64,000 nt of DNA from Thalassotalea litorea (lineage in GTDB: Bacteria; Pseudomonadota; Gammaproteobacteria; Enterobacterales; Alteromonadaceae): positions 1 through 64,000 of the forward strand of contig NZ_VCBC01000017.1 of assembly GCF_005843925.1 (NCBI RefSeq), written 5' to 3'. Position numbers and translations under genes: made by a program. Under the pieces are notes generated by a model. That model saw only the letters and a program-made list of their open reading frames with translations. It did no database searches and was not told the DNA's origin. Shown here one piece after another: positions 6,523 through 14,860 of the stretch. Positions within the stretch are counted from its first letter, which is position 1. Each line of letters starts with the position of its first letter.

Positions 6523-7668
6523 TTAGTCCAGGCGTTTTTTAAAGCGAAGTGCTGCGAGCAAGAGACCGAACAGTGTAAAGCCGGCGAGCCAGTACAGATC
6601 AAAGGTCATGGTTAGCACCTCAACATCCCGCAATGCCACACCACGAATAAGGCGCATAAAGTGGGTCGCGGGCAGTGCTTCGGCAATGATCTGCGCAACC
6701 CTTGGCATCCCTTCGTAGGGAAACATAAAACCGGATAACAAAATGGATGGCAACAGCACAAATACCGTCATTTGCATGGACTGCAACTGATTTTTAGCGA
6801 TGGTCGAAATCACCAGACCTAACACCAGCGATGAAGAAATGAATAACAAAGTTATACCGGCAAGCGCCAGCATACTGCCATTGATGGGCACATGAAAAAT
6901 AAAATAGCCCAAGCTGAGGATCAGAGTAACTTGAATCAAACCAATAAAAATATACGGGATGATTTTCCCCAACATAAGCTCGATGGACTTTAACGGGGTA
7001 TTGATCAACAGCTCTAAATTGCCCTGCTCGCGCTCGCGCACGATTGCGGCAGAGGTAAACATGATCATCGTCATGGTTAAAATGACCGCCACCAGTCCGG
7101 GCACAATATTCACAACGGTTCTTTGCTCTGGGTTATACAACAGAGTGACTTCAAATGTCGGCGTATTACGATTGGCACTTTTGGAAATTAATTCTGCTAA
7201 GGGCATATTACGCAAACCTTTAATGCTTGCGGCGATCATCGTATCTGAGCCATCCGTTAGCCACTGGGCAATGGGGCGCGACGTTTCTTGATCAGTTGCC
7301 GGTGGCGTTGCAAATCCAACGCTGCCGTGTCGCACCAATCGTTGGCTCACATCCGCGGGAATAATGAATACGGCTCGTACATCTTGTTTTGATATCGCAT
7401 TTTGTGCTTCCTCAACAGAGGCATATTGATGAGTAAACGTAACCACCTGTGTGGCACTCACGGTTTGCACTAATATTCGGCTAAGTGCCGTTTGGCTTTG
7501 ATCAACCAAACCTACCGGGATATGGCGGACATTGGTATTAATGGCAAAGCCAAATAACAACAACTGAATTAACGGGATCATCACCACCATGCCAAAGGTC
7601 ATCCGGTCTCGTTTTAACTGCATCAGTTCCTTATAGAAAATGGCCTGAATTCGATAAACAAAATTCAT
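6523..7668 (-). CDS. ABC-2 type exporter permease
   Basis: Permease of 381 residues of the ABC-2 family, of the YbhS/YbhR/YhhJ kind. One membrane helix near residues 25-45 is followed by a large periplasmic domain (about 46-180). Five helices complete the protein between about 185 and 375, with the typical REREQGNLELLINTPLK amphipathic block at about 220. Its ATG overlaps the TGA of the ATPase gene (ATGA), and the membrane fusion protein lies before that. The three form a one-permease exporter that would probably move a drug or lipid across the envelope with an outer-membrane channel encoded elsewhere. Confidence 0.85.
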   Translation of the reverse strand: MNFVYRIQAIFYKELMQLKRDRMTFGMVVMIPLIQLLLFGFAINTNVRHIPVGLVDQSQTALSRILVQTVSATQVVTFTHQYASVEEAQNAISKQDVRAVFIIPADVSQRLVRHGSVGFATPPATDQETSRPIAQWLTDGSDTMIAASIKGLRNMPLAELISKSANRNTPTFEVTLLYNPEQRTVVNIVPGLVAVILTMTMIMFTSAAIVREREQGNLELLINTPLKSIELMLGKIIPYIFIGLIQVTLILSLGYFIFHVPINGSMLALAGITLLFISSSLVLGLVISTIAKNQLQSMQMTVFVLLPSILLSGFMFPYEGMPRVAQIIAEALPATHFMRLIRGVALRDVEVLTMTFDLYWLAGFTLFGLLLAALRFKKRLD

Positions 7669-8612
7669 TGGCGACCTTCGCCGGTACAGGTTACAAATAC
7701 GTCTTCAAGACTGGGTCTTACCATTGTTAAAGATTCGGCTTCTTGATTCGATAAGCAGGACAGCAGATGTTCCTTGGGCTGGCTTACGTCTTTCTCGATT
7801 AACACCCGCAAGCGGGTACCGAGTTGCGCGGCGCTGATCACACTGGGCGTTTGCAGCAACTGTTCTTTAAGCTGGCGAATTCGGTCACTTTGCACTTCAA
7901 TCACGTTCGCGTTCATCCCCGCCATTAACGCTTCTGGTGTGCCATCTGCGCGTTTAATGCCAGCTTCCAAAATGGCCAGACCATGGCATCGCTCTGCTTC
8001 ATCCATGTAATGGGTAGAGACAAGAATACTGGTTCCCGATTCACTTAAATCAAATAATTGTTCCCAAAAGTCCCGCCGTGATTCGGGATCCACTGCGGAT
8101 GTTGGCTCATCAAGAAAAAGCAAATCCGGCTTGTGCAATACGGCTGCCGCTAGCGCCAGTCTTTGTCGTTGCCCTCCACTCATGCTGCCGGCAAATTGAT
8201 CCGCCAATCGGCTTAAATTGTAAATATCGAGCAATTCTTCGATTCGCTGCTTTTGTGTAGTCCCGTGAATGCCATAAACTTTGGCGATAAAGCTCAGATT
8301 TTCTCGTACCGTTAAATCTCGATACATGGAAAAAATTTGAGTCATATAGCCGATATGGTAGCGCAGTTGATTGGCCTGTTGCGGCAACTTTAAACCGAGA
8401 ACATCCACCTCACCATAGGTAGGTGTTAACAATCCGGTCAACATCCGAATCGAGGTGGTTTTACCACAACCATTGGGGCCTAAAAAGCCGTAAATTTTGC
8501 CTCGTTCGATATCCAGATCAAGGTGTTGTATGGCCTTTAATGCACCAAAGTTCTTGCCCATTCCCCGCGCCTTGATCACCAAATCCTTGCCATCGACACT
8601 AGATGAACTCAT
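7665..8612 (-). CDS. ABC transporter ATP-binding protein
   Basis: ATPase of 315 residues that powers the exporter. Walker A is GPNGCGKTT at about residues 46-54, the signature is MSGGQRQRLALA at about 148, and Walker B LLFLDEPTSAVD follows. The D-loop and the switch histidine (STHYMDEAE) are present. A C-terminal extension of about 80 residues is typical of the YbhF/DrrA type. It has a single nucleotide-binding domain, so a dimer is expected. Its start overlaps the stop of the fusion-protein gene by ATGA, and its stop overlaps the permease start in the same way, which implies translational coupling. Confidence 0.92.
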   Translation of the reverse strand: MSSSSVDGKDLVIKARGMGKNFGALKAIQHLDLDIERGKIYGFLGPNGCGKTTSIRMLTGLLTPTYGEVDVLGLKLPQQANQLRYHIGYMTQIFSMYRDLTVRENLSFIAKVYGIHGTTQKQRIEELLDIYNLSRLADQFAGSMSGGQRQRLALAAAVLHKPDLLFLDEPTSAVDPESRRDFWEQLFDLSESGTSILVSTHYMDEAERCHGLAILEAGIKRADGTPEALMAGMNANVIEVQSDRIRQLKEQLLQTPSVISAAQLGTRLRVLIEKDVSQPKEHLLSCLSNQEAESLTMVRPSLEDVFVTCTGEGRQ

Positions 8613-9550
8613 GGTAAATCAACCTGCACCGGGATCCCGCTCGCCAGTTTTTGAAAATCGCTCGATAGCTGAATTTCTGCCAGATACATTAATCGCGCGC
8701 GTTCGTCCTGATTCAATGCATAATAAGGCGTAAATGCTGGCTCATAAGATATCCAGCGAACTTTTCCCGTTAACGTTTTCTCCAAACCATCAACATGCAT
8801 GGTTAATTCATCACCCACCGAAATTTTTACCCGATAAGGCTCCGGCACGTAGACTCGGGCATAAGGCGCATCCCCGGCCATGACAATGGCAACTGGACTG
8901 CCAATCGTAACCCGCTCGCCTAAGTTCCAGGGTAAGTTATCCAAAATACCCGCGCGCGTGGCACGAATGGTTAAATCGTTGAGTTTTTTTTGCTGAGAAG
9001 CAAGTGCCGCCTTGGCGGCATCAAGGTGGGCTTCAGCCATTTGAATATCTTCTGGACGGGAACCGTTAGTGAGCTCTTTGAGCTCTTCTTCGGCGGAATC
9101 TAATGCCGCTTGATCAGAATCACGTTTGGCTAATGCTCTGGAAAGGTTTGCTTTGGACATCAGGTTTTGTGCGGCTAATTCTTCTGCCCGTAAATAATTG
9201 GCCTGACTGTCCACCAGCGCCGCTCTGGTGCCTGCAACCTTAGCACTTGCGGCAGCGACTTCTTCTTCACGGGCGCCATTTCGAAGCTTATCAAGACTCG
9301 CCATTGCTTCGGCAACATCCGCATGGGATCTGGCGACTTCTGCCTTTTGCGCCGTGTCATCAAGCTTGGCCAGAACCGTTCCTTTTGCCACCAAACTGCC
9401 CTGGGCAACCGGCAAATCAATTAAGACTTCATTGATTGTCGCGGTATGGGCAATTCGATCTCTTTCCAATGTTCCCAGTGCAACATGGGACTGACGGGGT
9501 TCACAGGCAATGAGAAAAAAAGCAAATATGCAAACGAGAGTTTGTCTCAT
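8609..9550 (-). CDS. HlyD-family membrane fusion lipoprotein
   Basis: Periplasmic adaptor of 313 residues. A lipobox (FLIACEP) near residue 17 suggests a lipid-anchored form. Two half-lipoyl segments (DLPVAQGSLVAKGTVLAKLDD and ATRAGILDN) flank a long coiled-coil hairpin rich in Ala, Glu and Lys, about residues 75-195. A beta-barrel domain follows. It resembles YbhG/YhiI, partners of one-permease ABC exporters. The ATG at 9550 has AGAGG upstream; the alternative GTG at 9556 overlaps that site and is less likely. It lies 47 bases after the lipid kinase gene on the same strand and may share its transcript. Confidence 0.87.
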   Translation of the reverse strand: MRQTLVCIFAFFLIACEPRQSHVALGTLERDRIAHTATINEVLIDLPVAQGSLVAKGTVLAKLDDTAQKAEVARSHADVAEAMASLDKLRNGAREEEVAAASAKVAGTRAALVDSQANYLRAEELAAQNLMSKANLSRALAKRDSDQAALDSAEEELKELTNGSRPEDIQMAEAHLDAAKAALASQQKKLNDLTIRATRAGILDNLPWNLGERVTIGSPVAIVMAGDAPYARVYVPEPYRVKISVGDELTMHVDGLEKTLTGKVRWISYEPAFTPYYALNQDERARLMYLAEIQLSSDFQKLASGIPVQVDLP

Positions 9551-9597
9551 AAGCACCTCTTAACAAATTGATTTATCTGATTATTTAAAGATTAGTA

Positions 9598-10512
9598 TTA
9601 CTCTTTCGCCAACAAAGGGCAATCGTTAGGCAGTACCATCGCGATTTCTGCAGGTGCGACTGAAAAGGTAATTTGTTTTTCCGATATGGGTTCACCATCA
9701 AGGTTAACCGGCATTGACTCTTTCGCCAACCAGCGCACAGATTTTGCTTGTTGTCGCTTTACAAACTTTCCATCGAGTTGCACCTTGTCCTGTATATCGA
9801 TGAGTTCTTTAAGCACTTCGGATACAGCTTCGCTCGGAAATTCGGTGATCGCGACAATATCAAGCAGACCATCATTGATAAACGCATGGGGGGCAAGTTG
9901 CTGTCCGCCGCCCGCCTGTCGGCCATTGCATACCGCCGCAACAATCACATTGACTTCTTCCTGGGTATCATCGATGTCAATGATGCCGGGAAATGGCGTA
10001 AAGTTAACGGCCTGGATCAGTCCTGACAATGTATACGCCCCGCCGCCAAGAAAGTTCTTTAATGCTACCGGCGTGGCGGTAGTCACTTGCGCGCCAAATC
10101 CACCACTGGCAACATTAATAAAATAGTATTCATTGGCCTTAGCAACATCAATCCAATATGCCTTGCCGGTTATGGCCACCTGCAATGCTTCCACTAAACC
10201 TTCTGGATACAAAGCTGAAGTCGCAAAGTCATTGGCTGTCCCCAAAGGGAGGATACCCAGCTCTGGGCGCTTGTCTTTGGCCAATGCCATTAATGCGCTC
10301 ACCGTTTCATTGACAGTGCCATCGCCACCACCGGCGATCAATCGCGAGACTCCTTCTGCACTGGCTTCTTGAACAAAGCGGGCAATATCGCCCCCCTCAA
10401 ACGTGACTCGAACATCCAAATCATATTGCTTACGACACTCAAAAATTGCCGCTCGCACATTGTCTAAGCCAGCTTTCTTACCATTTAAAAGCAGCCGAAC
10501 CGGTTTTGCCAT
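9598..10512 (-). CDS. yegS: YegS-type lipid kinase
   Basis: Lipid kinase of 304 residues in the diacylglycerol-kinase catalytic family. It phosphorylates a membrane lipid, phosphatidylglycerol in E. coli YegS. The nucleotide site GGGDGTVNE is at about residues 62-70, and PLGTANDFA follows at about 98. The C-terminal half forms the second beta-rich domain with the closing NLDGEPI element. Its ATG overlaps the stop of the sensor kinase (TAATG), so it is the third gene of a response regulator-sensor-lipid kinase operon. That suggests the sensor controls membrane lipid composition directly. Confidence 0.85.
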   Translation of the reverse strand: MAKPVRLLLNGKKAGLDNVRAAIFECRKQYDLDVRVTFEGGDIARFVQEASAEGVSRLIAGGGDGTVNETVSALMALAKDKRPELGILPLGTANDFATSALYPEGLVEALQVAITGKAYWIDVAKANEYYFINVASGGFGAQVTTATPVALKNFLGGGAYTLSGLIQAVNFTPFPGIIDIDDTQEEVNVIVAAVCNGRQAGGGQQLAPHAFINDGLLDIVAITEFPSEAVSEVLKELIDIQDKVQLDGKFVKRQQAKSVRWLAKESMPVNLDGEPISEKQITFSVAPAEIAMVLPNDCPLLAKE

Positions 10513-11828
10513 TATCCACCCTCGCCATAGTTTTCCAGTTGACCTTGTTGTTTGCGTGGCCAGGTCAATATAAATTTAGCCCCACCTAAGGGTGAATCTT
10601 CAATTTTGGCACTGCCATGATGCCAAATCATGATCTTGTTGGTGATCGCCAGCCCCAAACCAAGGCCACCGGTATCTTTGCCCCGGCTTGCATCAAATCG
10701 AGAAAACGCATCAAAGATGATTTTCTTAAACTCGTCATCCACCCCGTCACCATTGTCTTCAACACAAATCTGACAACGTTTATGGTCGGCACTCACCGAT
10801 ACCAAGATATGATCTTTGGTGTAGGTGATGGCATTTTCTATTAGGTTAGATACTGCGCGATTAAGAAAATGTGGATCATATTCAATCAGTAATTCCGACT
10901 CTGGCGGCTTCATTTCCAGTTTGCCATCAAAATGTAATGCTGCGCTATGCACCTGATGGCGCAACAGTTCGGTCAGGTTGCCCATCGAAAAGCTTAAATT
11001 TGGCTGCTCATTTTCAAATGAGGCATACACCAGCATCTCTTTTACCAAAGCCTCCAATTCATTGATATCATTGGTAATGTTATGCAAATATTTTTCCCGA
11101 TCAATATCTTCTCTGGCGGCTTTTAATACTTCCAGAGAAAAACGACTACGTGCTAATGGGGTGCGAAGTTCATGGGCCACTGCATTGGTGAGTTCTTTAT
11201 GGGAGGTAACCAGAGAGCTTATCCGCCCTGCCATTTTATTGAATGTTTGCGCGATTGGCCGAATAACCGAAGAACGGGTATTTAACACTTTGGCGTTGAA
11301 ATTCCCCTGGGTAAATTGCTGTAATGCTCGGTCGAACCGACTCAAGTCTCTCGATATCGGCCAAATCCAGACTAAAATCACCAGGCCGAGAGAAACAATA
11401 ATAAACAAGCGAATGATCGCGGCGGTTCGTGGCCGGGTTGGGGATTTTACCGGGCCTAACACCAGTACCTTGTCTTCCTGCTCCATCACATGAAATAAGG
11501 TAATGCGTTGATCGTCGTAATACACGCTGATGTTATCAAAAACGATATGGTTAGAATCCGGCGCAATGAGGTGGATATTCGCCCGGTCTTCAACTTTCAT
11601 CGGCAGCGCATAACGCAATGAAGCTTGCTCGACGATACCTGGCCATTGATAAACCGGTTGTTCAAGAATATCTTCTTCTACGGCCCGCAGTACGGTTTTA
11701 TAGCCCGTGTAGGATTCGACATCCTGTTCAACCTGCATACTCCAGAATTCATCTAGAACCCAATTGATTATTCCCAGGCTGACAATAATCAAACAATACA
11801 GCGCAAAGAAGGAACGCCCTAAACTCAT
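10512..11828 (-). CDS. Sensor histidine kinase, RstB-like
   Basis: Membrane sensor of 438 residues. Membrane helices lie near residues 8-27 and 136-156, with a periplasmic sensing domain of about 105 residues between them, then a HAMP domain. The kinase core has the phospho-acceptor block AHELRTPLAR (His at about 218), the N-box NLIENAITYT, DNGDGVD, and GLGLGLAI. By pattern it is most like RstB. It is transcribed with its response regulator three bases upstream and with the lipid kinase downstream. The signal it senses is not known. Confidence 0.85.
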   Translation of the reverse strand: MSLGRSFFALYCLIIVSLGIINWVLDEFWSMQVEQDVESYTGYKTVLRAVEEDILEQPVYQWPGIVEQASLRYALPMKVEDRANIHLIAPDSNHIVFDNISVYYDDQRITLFHVMEQEDKVLVLGPVKSPTRPRTAAIIRLFIIVSLGLVILVWIWPISRDLSRFDRALQQFTQGNFNAKVLNTRSSVIRPIAQTFNKMAGRISSLVTSHKELTNAVAHELRTPLARSRFSLEVLKAAREDIDREKYLHNITNDINELEALVKEMLVYASFENEQPNLSFSMGNLTELLRHQVHSAALHFDGKLEMKPPESELLIEYDPHFLNRAVSNLIENAITYTKDHILVSVSADHKRCQICVEDNGDGVDDEFKKIIFDAFSRFDASRGKDTGGLGLGLAITNKIMIWHHGSAKIEDSPLGGAKFILTWPRKQQGQLENYGEGG

Positions 11829-11831
11829 GGG

Positions 11832-12548
11832 TTAATCCCATGCATCAGCCACAAACAAGTACCCCTGCCCCCAAATCGTTTTAATTCGAAATGGGCTTTC
11901 ATTGGAATCATGAAGCTTCTTGCGCAGTCGCGATATTCTCACATCGACACTGCGATCCATACCATCATACTCGCGCCCAACTACCGCCTTGTAGATATAA
12001 TCACGATTTTGCACTTCACCGGCCCGATTGGCCAGCAACCAGAGCAAATCAAATTCCTGTGATGTCAGTTCTATATTTTCCTCGTTGAGGATCACCTGAC
12101 GGGAATTTTTGTTGACGTAAAGTTTGCCACAGGTCACTTCACCTTTATCTTGCGAGCCCTGTGCCATCCGACCCCGTCTTAACAACGCATGAATTCGGGC
12201 TAACAGCACTCTGGGTTCAACCGGTTTGGCCACATAATCATCGGCACCGATTTCCAAACCCAAAACCTGATCAAAGTCTGTACTCTTTGCAGTAAGCATC
12301 AATATTGGATTTTGGTAGGTCATGCGCAGATCGCGGCATACCGTAAAACCATCTTTACCCGGCAGCATAACATCAAGCACAATGAGATCCGGTGAGAATG
12401 TTTCTACGACTTTTTCTACCGTGTCGCCGCGAAATTCCTGTTTTACATGAAAATCTTCGGCAACTAAAAAATCTTTAATCAGATCGGATAATTGACGATC
12501 ATCTTCAACAAGCAATATTTTTGTAAGACTGGCTGGGCTGTCAGACAT
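11832..12548 (-). CDS. OmpR-family response regulator, RstA-like
   Basis: DNA-binding response regulator of 238 residues. The receiver domain has the acidic pocket (LLVEDDRQ), the phosphorylated Asp in LIVLDVMLPGKDG at about residue 58, and the conserved Lys in MLTAKS. The C-terminal half is a winged helix of the OmpR type (ELTSQEFDLLWLLANRAGEV, then VDVRISRLRKKL). The start at 12548 has GGAGA at a proper distance; an 11-codon extension upstream lacks this. It heads the operon with the sensor kinase and lipid kinase. Confidence 0.87.
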   Translation of the reverse strand: MSDSPASLTKILLVEDDRQLSDLIKDFLVAEDFHVKQEFRGDTVEKVVETFSPDLIVLDVMLPGKDGFTVCRDLRMTYQNPILMLTAKSTDFDQVLGLEIGADDYVAKPVEPRVLLARIHALLRRGRMAQGSQDKGEVTCGKLYVNKNSRQVILNEENIELTSQEFDLLWLLANRAGEVQNRDYIYKAVVGREYDGMDRSVDVRISRLRKKLHDSNESPFRIKTIWGQGYLFVADAWD

Positions 12549-12598
12549 AGCTTTTCTCCTAAGACGGATGGATACCATCAATCTTGCTAAACCCTGTA

Positions 12599-12654
12599 AA
12601 TATGGCTATCGACCATATTTATTAACTAAGTGAGATAACCTACTAGTTTAGTAG
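12599..12654. promoter_or_regulatory. Two inverted repeats before the response-regulator gene
   Basis: AATATGG at 12599-12605 pairs with CCATATT at 12613-12619, and CTACTA at 12640-12645 with TAGTAG at 12649-12654. They fill the gap between the end of the 12680-14860 gene and the start of the regulator. They could be operators for autoregulation or transcript-end structures. No T-run follows either of them. Confidence 0.4.
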
Positions 12655-12679
12655 CAAATTTAGGTTTCAGCGGGATTTG

Positions 12680-14860
12680 TTAGGCTCTTAAATATGCCTT
12701 TCTTTCGAGCCAGAGAAAACTCAGGCATATGAGGAACGCTAGCCACAACCAAAACTTATTATAAGGCTGGTAATTGCTACTTTGCGTTGCGTTGGCATGA
12801 GTGAATGCGGTTTGCTGAATATCTTCACTGTGTAGGCCAATGCTCGATTGCTGATTTTCATAGGCAAAATGTGCAGCAAAACTGTTTACTGGGTTCACAT
12901 AGCGCCACTGCTGTGAAACTATGTTGTTTCCCTGAAATAAGCGGTAATTCGTCCAGCCTTTTGTCTCTGGAAAGTGAACCGCACAAAACATGGGGATATG
13001 ATTCTGCCGTTGCAGCAATGCAATCGGATTCGCGTTGGAATTATCCGCAAAACCATGCACCAGCAACCGTAGTTCTTCATTTTTCATCTGCGATTCCATC
13101 GGGCCTACCGCATTGTGCATTACACAAACAGACTCGGCGCTGTGTTGTACACTTATCGCCAGATCCGATTGTGGTAACAACTGAGTGCTGTTTCGCTGGC
13201 GCGCGGTATACTGAGTGAGAAATTGCCAGTAGCTTTGATAGTCAAAGCTGTTATCAGACAATTGCCATTGATACGCATTATCGATACTGCTCACCACCAC
13301 TCTTCCCTGTCCTACACGCATACCGCTGATAAGGCGCTGCCCTGAAGGCGCAACCAACAAGGCATCGCTATTTATCCACATCAGCGCATTCGTTTGGTGT
13401 GCAATCGCATCAAGTTTTTGGTTATTTGCCAGTGTAAACTTGCGATCAAGGGTGTTGGCATTTGAGTTCGTGGGCATATCAGCGCCCGACCCATTGCCGG
13501 TTGCCTTTGCATTATTTGCTTGTACCTCAACCCCGGAAATTTGTTGCAGAGTACGTGCCGACAGAGCGCCGTCTCCAACAATAAACACGCCCAGACCTTC
13601 CTCAGCTAACTGTCGTAACTCTTGCCTTTGTGGGTACGAAAATTCTTCAACCATACGTCCATCCATGATCAGCAGGTCAAAATCAGCTAACAGATTGCGT
13701 TCGATTAACGGAGCATCGCTGCTAATTTGCCGAAATTGAGACGTCAGATTGCTATGCTGCAATAAATATTTTTGTTCGCTGATGCGGGTTCGGATCACCA
13801 ATTGGTGTCCCAGTTGTTGCATATAATTTTTTAAATGGCGGGTTTCAAATGATGGCGATGATTGCACAATCATTACCCGCATTGGTTGCGCTTCTGCTAT
13901 AGACACAGCAATGGACTGTTCCGCTACGGCCTTGGCGGCCAAGGGTTCGTCGGAGTTGAGCGAACCTGTTTCGCGTTGCCTCATATTAGTATTGGTATGA
14001 CTATCGTTATCGGTAGCAAATTCCTGTGTTGCCGATAACGTATTATCCGCGCCCGTTGGCGTACGATACAATGCAATGGTAAATAATAACTGTCCCGGAA
14101 TGTTGGCGGGGATCTGCAAAGAAAATCCTTCTTGCGCCACAATATTTCGACGTTGAGCAACGATCTCTCCGCCAGGATCGGTGACTTCAATGTTAAATAC
14201 CTCGGTCTCGTCCCCCTGTACAAAACCACTTAGTTGCCATTGTTGGCCGAGGTATGTCTGCTTGCGCCATTGTAAACGGTTAAAACCTGGCGTTGGGACA
14301 TTCTCTTGTAAATAGCTTATCTGGCGAATATTGGCCTGGGCATACTGCAACTGTGAAAATCCATCACCGTGCACCACCAAAGGCAGTTCCGCTCGGCCTT
14401 GCCAATACCAATTCCCTAAATCTTCGACAATGGCGGCTTGTAGTCCGGGAGACTGTTGCAACGTTGCCAGATTCAACCCCTGATTTAGCCACTGATTTAC
14501 CAACGCCCGAGTAAGCCAATGTTCATCTTTAGGAGAGGCCGAAATAGATTTGTGAAGCTGTTCCATTGACATCCCCGTGGTATATAAATGGCTTTTCGGA
14601 AGGTCTCGTGGGGCGTCGAGATTTATCGGGTTCATAATTAGCCACGCCAGAATAGCGGCAATGGTATTGACCAATAGCAATACAGATTTTCTCAGACGCT
14701 TTTGCTTGCGAAACTTAATGATCGCGACCGTGGTAATACCCAGGGCCAGAAATAATCCCAATGCCAATATAAAATGCGAATTCATTAGCAAAATTTCAAT
14801 CTGATTTTGACCGCCCGCCGACTCTGATCCACCACTCGTAAAGTGAATTCGAAAATTCAT
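12680..14860 (-). CDS. Membrane protein with amidotransferase-like domain
   Basis: Protein of 726 residues and last gene of the MoxR cluster. Membrane helices lie near residues 29-48, 57-77 and at the very C-terminus (WLWLAFLICLSFLWLERKA), so most of it would be periplasmic. Residues of about 325-440 look like a class I glutamine amidotransferase-type fold (MRVMIVQSSPSFETRHL, then FDLLIMDGRMVEEF, then GLGVFIVGDGALS) without the catalytic Cys nucleophile. This layout is familiar from membrane proteins that accompany MoxR, DUF58 and BatA genes. Its ATG overlaps the stop of the DUF4175 gene by one base. Confidence 0.7.
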   Translation of the reverse strand: MNFRIHFTSGGSESAGGQNQIEILLMNSHFILALGLFLALGITTVAIIKFRKQKRLRKSVLLLVNTIAAILAWLIMNPINLDAPRDLPKSHLYTTGMSMEQLHKSISASPKDEHWLTRALVNQWLNQGLNLATLQQSPGLQAAIVEDLGNWYWQGRAELPLVVHGDGFSQLQYAQANIRQISYLQENVPTPGFNRLQWRKQTYLGQQWQLSGFVQGDETEVFNIEVTDPGGEIVAQRRNIVAQEGFSLQIPANIPGQLLFTIALYRTPTGADNTLSATQEFATDNDSHTNTNMRQRETGSLNSDEPLAAKAVAEQSIAVSIAEAQPMRVMIVQSSPSFETRHLKNYMQQLGHQLVIRTRISEQKYLLQHSNLTSQFRQISSDAPLIERNLLADFDLLIMDGRMVEEFSYPQRQELRQLAEEGLGVFIVGDGALSARTLQQISGVEVQANNAKATGNGSGADMPTNSNANTLDRKFTLANNQKLDAIAHQTNALMWINSDALLVAPSGQRLISGMRVGQGRVVVSSIDNAYQWQLSDNSFDYQSYWQFLTQYTARQRNSTQLLPQSDLAISVQHSAESVCVMHNAVGPMESQMKNEELRLLVHGFADNSNANPIALLQRQNHIPMFCAVHFPETKGWTNYRLFQGNNIVSQQWRYVNPVNSFAAHFAYENQQSSIGLHSEDIQQTAFTHANATQSSNYQPYNKFWLWLAFLICLSFLWLERKAYLRA

